This document shows positions 60,901 through 64,000 of a stretch of DNA of 64,000 bases, piece by piece (position 1 is the stretch's first letter; every line of letters starts with the position of its first letter). The stretch is from Armatimonadota bacterium (GTDB taxonomy: Bacteria; Armatimonadota; Fimbriimonadia; Fimbriimonadales; Fimbriimonadaceae). The notes below the pieces were generated by a model. The model did no database searches, was not told the DNA's origin, and saw only the letters and a list, made by a program, of their open reading frames with translations. Both the position numbers and the translations under genes were made by a program. The stretch spans positions 1-64,000 of the forward strand of contig JAFDWQ010000006.1 in assembly GCA_018268395.1 (NCBI GenBank), written 5' to 3'.

Positions 60901-61590
60901 CTATGGCACCGGTTGGAGGAGGAACGAGCCCTTCTGCGCTTTCCACTTCGTCAACGTGAGCTTGAGCCGACCGGCCTTGATCGCCGGGTCTTTGGCCGCC
61001 ATCTCGTCGATCTTGGAGCGCTCCATGTCCTTGAAGACGAAGATGCCCCGCAAGGTGCCGTCCTCCATCATTGGGCCGGCGATCAAAAGGGCGCCGGACT
61101 TGGCCATCGACGTGATGTTCGCCATATGGCCCGCTTGGACCGTCTTCGCCTCTTCGTCCGAAATCTTGGGCACATCGGCGGGCCGCTCGAGCGTCCCGAA
61201 CCAGAAGTCGTCGAGGTCCATGAACGCGGTCCCCTTCTTTACGTAGTTCTTGGCGAAGAACCAGGTGTGCGTCTCGAGCTTCAGTCGACCGGCTTTGATC
61301 CACGGGTCGTCGGCCAACATCTCTTCTGCTTCTTTCGCTGTCTCGACGTCGAGGACGACAAGCCCTTTCCGCTTGCCCGGCTCTGCGAACGGGCCGACGA
61401 CGAGCGCCTTTCGCGACGACCACAACCGTTCCAGGTTCTTGAGGTGGCCGGCTTGAAGCTCTTCGGGGTCGCCGACCTTGGGCCATTGTCCGTCCGGTTC
61501 GATAAGGAACACGAGCTGACCCTTGCCCATCTTGACCTCCGGGAGGTCTTGTTGCACCGAAAGGGAAAGGGCGAGGAACGGCAAGATCAT
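60901..61590 (-). CDS. Exported protein with two tandem YciI-like domains
   Basis: 229 residues starting MILPFLALSLSVQQ, a short signal-like segment. Two similar halves follow. Residues about 45-115 have LQAGHLKNLERLWSSRKALVVGPFAEPG...DPWIKAGRLKLETHTW, and residues about 145-222 have VQAGHMANITSMAKSGALLIAGPMMEDG...DPAIKAGRLKLTLTKW. Both match the YCII fold (GH(L/M)...GP...DP...AG) with conserved His and Asp. YciI-like proteins are small dimers, sometimes catalytic dehydrochlorinase-like. Here one chain holds both. Two helical linkers join them. Substrate unknown. Confidence 0.83.
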   Translation of the reverse strand: MILPFLALSLSVQQDLPEVKMGKGQLVFLIEPDGQWPKVGDPEELQAGHLKNLERLWSSRKALVVGPFAEPGKRKGLVVLDVETAKEAEEMLADDPWIKAGRLKLETHTWFFAKNYVKKGTAFMDLDDFWFGTLERPADVPKISDEEAKTVQAGHMANITSMAKSGALLIAGPMMEDGTLRGIFVFKDMERSKIDEMAAKDPAIKAGRLKLTLTKWKAQKGSFLLQPVP

Positions 61591-61611
61591 GTGCCGATTA
61601 TCCCATAGCCG

Positions 61612-63276
61612 CTAACGGACGTTAAAGTACTGCGCTTCGGGGTGGTGGACGATGATCGCGCTCGTCGACTGTTCGGGGACGAGCATCCACTCCTCGCTCA
61701 GTTCGATCCCGATGTCGGCAGGCTCTAAGAGGTCCATGAGTTGCCTCTGGTCTTCAAGGTTCGGACACGCGGGGTATCCGAACGAGTAGCGGGCTCCTTG
61801 GTAGCGGGCGCTAAAGAGGAGCCGGAGCTCCTCCGGCTCTTGGCCGTCGATCCCGGTCTCGTGGCGGATCTGTCGGTGCCAGTACTCGGCCAAGGCCTCG
61901 GCCGTCTCCACGCCCATCCCGTGCGTGTAGAGGTACTCCTGGAAGTCGCCTTCTTGAAACTGCTTCCGTTCCAGTTCGCTGACACCCGGTCCGACGGTCA
62001 CGATGTGGAACGCGGCCACGTCCATGACGCCACTGTCGACGCTCTTGAAGAAGTCGCTGATGCACAGTCGCCGTCCGTCCCGTTGCCGAGGGAACGTGAA
62101 GCGGCACCGCTCGGTCCTCTGGTCGTCCTGATAGACGATCAGGTCGTTCCCTTGGCTCTGAGCCCAGAAGTAACCCCACTTTACGGCGGGACGGAGCACC
62201 GAGGCCAGTTCTCTTTGCTTCCGCTCGAAGACGGGGCGGACGTTCTCTTCGAGCCAAGCGGCGAATTCGGGGTTCGACATCCCGTCAGGTCGCCGGTACT
62301 GCCATTGACCTCGCCATAAGGCGACGGTGTTGATGTACTTGTACAGCTCGAAGAGGTCGAACCGGGTCGTCCTTTTCGCACCGTAGAACGGAAGCGTCGG
62401 AACGGGTGCGTCTTCGGACACGTCGCTGCGCGTCCCGTCGAACACGTACAGGGCGGGGTCGACCGTCCCGACGCGGTGGCTCGACGTCCTTGCAACCGCA
62501 TCCTCGTCGGGGCCTTCAGGCATGGGTCCGTCCGAACCGATCTGCTCCATGAGGCGAAGCCCTTCGAACGCGTCTTGAGCGTAGAACACGGTCCCTGCAT
62601 AAACCTGGCGCAGATCCTGCTCGACGTAGGCCCTGGTCAAAGCTGCGCCTCCGAGGATGACCGGATACTGGGAGAGTCCACGATCGTTCATTTCCAGCAG
62701 GTTGTCCCTCATGACGATCGTGCTCTTGACCAGGAGCCCGCTCAGGCCGATCACCTGGACCTGGTGCTCCCGCGCCTTGTCGAGGATGTTGTTGATCGGC
62801 TGCTTGATCCCGATATTGACGACCCGGTAGCCGTTGTTCGAAAGGATGATGTCGACCAGGTTCTTGCCGATATCGTGGACGTCCCCCGCGACCGTCGCGA
62901 GGAGGATCGACCCCTTTTCGCTCCCCTCCACCCGCTCCATCTTCGGTTCGAGATACCGCACCGCCGCCTTCATGACCTCGGCGCTCTGCAGGACGAACGG
63001 GAGTTGCATCTTGCCAGACCCGAACAGTTCGCCGACCGTCTTCATCCCTTCCAAGAGGATCTCGTTGATCACTTGGAGCGGCTCGTATCCGACCAGCGCG
63101 GCGTCGATATGGGATTCGAGGTTCTTTTTGGCACCGTCGACGATGTGCTTCTGAAGGGTCTGTTCGACCGTCAACCCCTCATAAGGGTCCACCGACGTGT
63201 CCACCGCCTTGACGTTCTCAAAGCGGGCCATCAGTTCGATCAGTGGATCGTACGTACAGACGGTCTCGTCGGGCAT
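61612..63276 (-). CDS. metH: Methionine synthase, cobalamin-binding and activation half (split MetH)
   Basis: About 554 residues from ATG 63276 (GGGAG upstream). It has the cap domain (residues 45-115, ALVGYEPLQVINEILLEGMKTVGELFGSGKMQLPFVL), a B12-binding domain with GDVHDIGKNLV (His 134, the lower axial ligand), GLSGLLVKS and GGAALT, and the AdoMet-dependent activation domain ending GARYSFGYPACPNLEDQ. The N-terminal homocysteine and methyltetrahydrofolate domains are absent. They would have to be encoded elsewhere, as is known for some bacteria with split MetH. It would pass methyl groups via methylcobalamin. Confidence 0.93.
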   Translation of the reverse strand: MPDETVCTYDPLIELMARFENVKAVDTSVDPYEGLTVEQTLQKHIVDGAKKNLESHIDAALVGYEPLQVINEILLEGMKTVGELFGSGKMQLPFVLQSAEVMKAAVRYLEPKMERVEGSEKGSILLATVAGDVHDIGKNLVDIILSNNGYRVVNIGIKQPINNILDKAREHQVQVIGLSGLLVKSTIVMRDNLLEMNDRGLSQYPVILGGAALTRAYVEQDLRQVYAGTVFYAQDAFEGLRLMEQIGSDGPMPEGPDEDAVARTSSHRVGTVDPALYVFDGTRSDVSEDAPVPTLPFYGAKRTTRFDLFELYKYINTVALWRGQWQYRRPDGMSNPEFAAWLEENVRPVFERKQRELASVLRPAVKWGYFWAQSQGNDLIVYQDDQRTERCRFTFPRQRDGRRLCISDFFKSVDSGVMDVAAFHIVTVGPGVSELERKQFQEGDFQEYLYTHGMGVETAEALAEYWHRQIRHETGIDGQEPEELRLLFSARYQGARYSFGYPACPNLEDQRQLMDLLEPADIGIELSEEWMLVPEQSTSAIIVHHPEAQYFNVR

Positions 63277-63317
63277 GGCGGCTAAGCTCCCGTTATGAGC
63301 CGAAGCGGCACGGACCT

Positions 63318-64000
63318 CTAGGCCCTTTCGGCGACGAACAGCATGTTCGAGGTCAAGACGATCCTCTTGTTGCCTGTTTCGGCAGCGTACAGCATCCGCA
63401 TCGGGACCGTCCCAAGTTTCCAGACTAGCTTGCGGACCGCGCTCACAGCACCGTGGACGACGATCTCTTCCTCGTAGCACCGGACGTTTTCGAAACCTGC
63501 CGCATGAAGACACTGACGCATCGACTGGGGCGTGTACGCGAGCTCGTGGGTCACGTCGCCGTACCGGATCGTGGGGCCGAAGATGCCTTGTCCGTTAGGG
63601 ACGCGCCCGATCAGACACCCCTTGCGCCGCAGGACCCGGGCGACCTCGTCGAGCGTTTCGAACAACTCTGCCCGCGTAAGATGCTCGAGCACGTCCATGA
63701 ACACCGCCACGTCGAGCTTGCCGTCTGCGACCGAATGCAGATAATCCGAGAGCGTCCCTAACCGGACTTCCTCCAATCCTAGCGAACGGGCGACCGCGAC
63801 CATCGCGGGAGACACGTCGACGCCTTCGACGTTCCCATAGCCGCGTTTTTTGAGGACGTCGACCAACGCTCCGTATCCGCATCCAAAGTCGACGATCCGG
63901 GCGTTGCGGTCGGACGGAAAATGTCTCTCGCACAGTCGCCGCAAGTTCCGTTGCTTCTTGCGAAGGCTGCCCCCGACGTCGTTCAAGGTCAATCGGGACG
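63318..64000 (-). CDS. Class I SAM-dependent methyltransferase (partial at window edge)
   Basis: At least 224 residues are visible. A Rossmann-type methyltransferase is shown by VDFGCGYGALVDVL (SAM motif I), VEGVDVSPAMVAVA (motif II) and LDVAVFMDVLEHLTRAELFETLDEVARVL (motif III). It resembles methyltransferases type 11/12 that modify sugars, lipids or quinones. The open frame begins at TTG 63992 but continues without a stop to the window end, so the start may lie outside. It ends 41 bp before the metH half on the same strand. Substrate unknown. Confidence 0.85.
   Translation of the reverse strand, partial: SRLTLNDVGGSLRKKQRNLRRLCERHFPSDRNARIVDFGCGYGALVDVLKKRGYGNVEGVDVSPAMVAVARSLGLEEVRLGTLSDYLHSVADGKLDVAVFMDVLEHLTRAELFETLDEVARVLRRKGCLIGRVPNGQGIFGPTIRYGDVTHELAYTPQSMRQCLHAAGFENVRCYEEEIVVHGAVSAVRKLVWKLGTVPMRMLYAAETGNKRIVLTSNMLFVAERA

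Noticed and set aside
1-64000. CRISPR array, prophage or insertion sequence
   Set aside because: No regular direct repeats, no cas, integrase or transposase genes, and no target-site duplications were seen.

Overview
The window is high-GC bacterial chromosome with short intergenic gaps and no phage, IS element or CRISPR array. Several traits point to the Armatimonadota, most likely class Fimbriimonadia. These are repeated pseudopilin genes with the N-terminus [18 protein letters not shown] proteins, several DUF1080 and secreted beta-propeller proteins, and many sugar ABC-transporter parts. This placement is an inference from gene content; no rRNA is present.

Layout. 1-5.3 kb: secreted or lipoprotein genes (lipoprotein, DUF1080, SRPBCC, pectate-lyase-like beta-helix, CocE/NonD hydrolase). 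5.4-12 kb: a one-carbon/formate block with a YdeP-type molybdopterin oxidoreductase converging on a formate dehydrogenase alpha subunit, whose gene lies just downstream of formate-tetrahydrofolate ligase. 12-18.4 kb: a large Asp-box propeller protein, an RbsC-like permease, a PEP-CTERM protein and an RbsB-like binding lipoprotein. 18.4-21.1 kb: DUF1080 gene and clpP-clpX. 21.3-25.6 kb: a decayed GlsB/YeaQ-family gene, MalG/MalF-type permeases and a secreted glycosidase-like protein. 25.6-34.5 kb: a secreted metzincin-like protease, a PEP-CTERM protein, an esterase and two tandem propeller proteins. 34.5-42.4 kb: a sugar-binding lipoprotein, a BTAD/NB-ARC/TPR regulator, a Gfo/Idh/MocA oxidoreductase and trpD-trpC-trpF.

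42.5-53.4 kb is the most unusual part. Genes for complex I subunits (nuoA, nuoC, nuoD, nuoE, nuoF, all in the same direction) are interleaved with four pseudopilin genes, two very small lipoprotein genes and a third lipoprotein. A fifth pilin-related gene that has lost its prepilin leader lies just upstream of nuoA. nuoB is absent between nuoA and nuoC, which overlap by one base. Some gaps between nuo and pilin genes are only 19-35 bp, so some of them are probably co-transcribed.

53.4-64 kb: tRNA-Arg(CCG), an SGNH hydrolase, a Pif1/RecD-like helicase, a MacB-like permease, a DUF1385 protein, a small unknown protein, an MFS transporter, a TlpA-type thioredoxin, a double-YciI secreted protein, the cobalamin-binding and activation half of methionine synthase, and a methyltransferase that runs to the window edge. 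Formate dehydrogenase, formate-tetrahydrofolate ligase and the MetH half could all serve folate/B12 one-carbon flow; that link is inferred.
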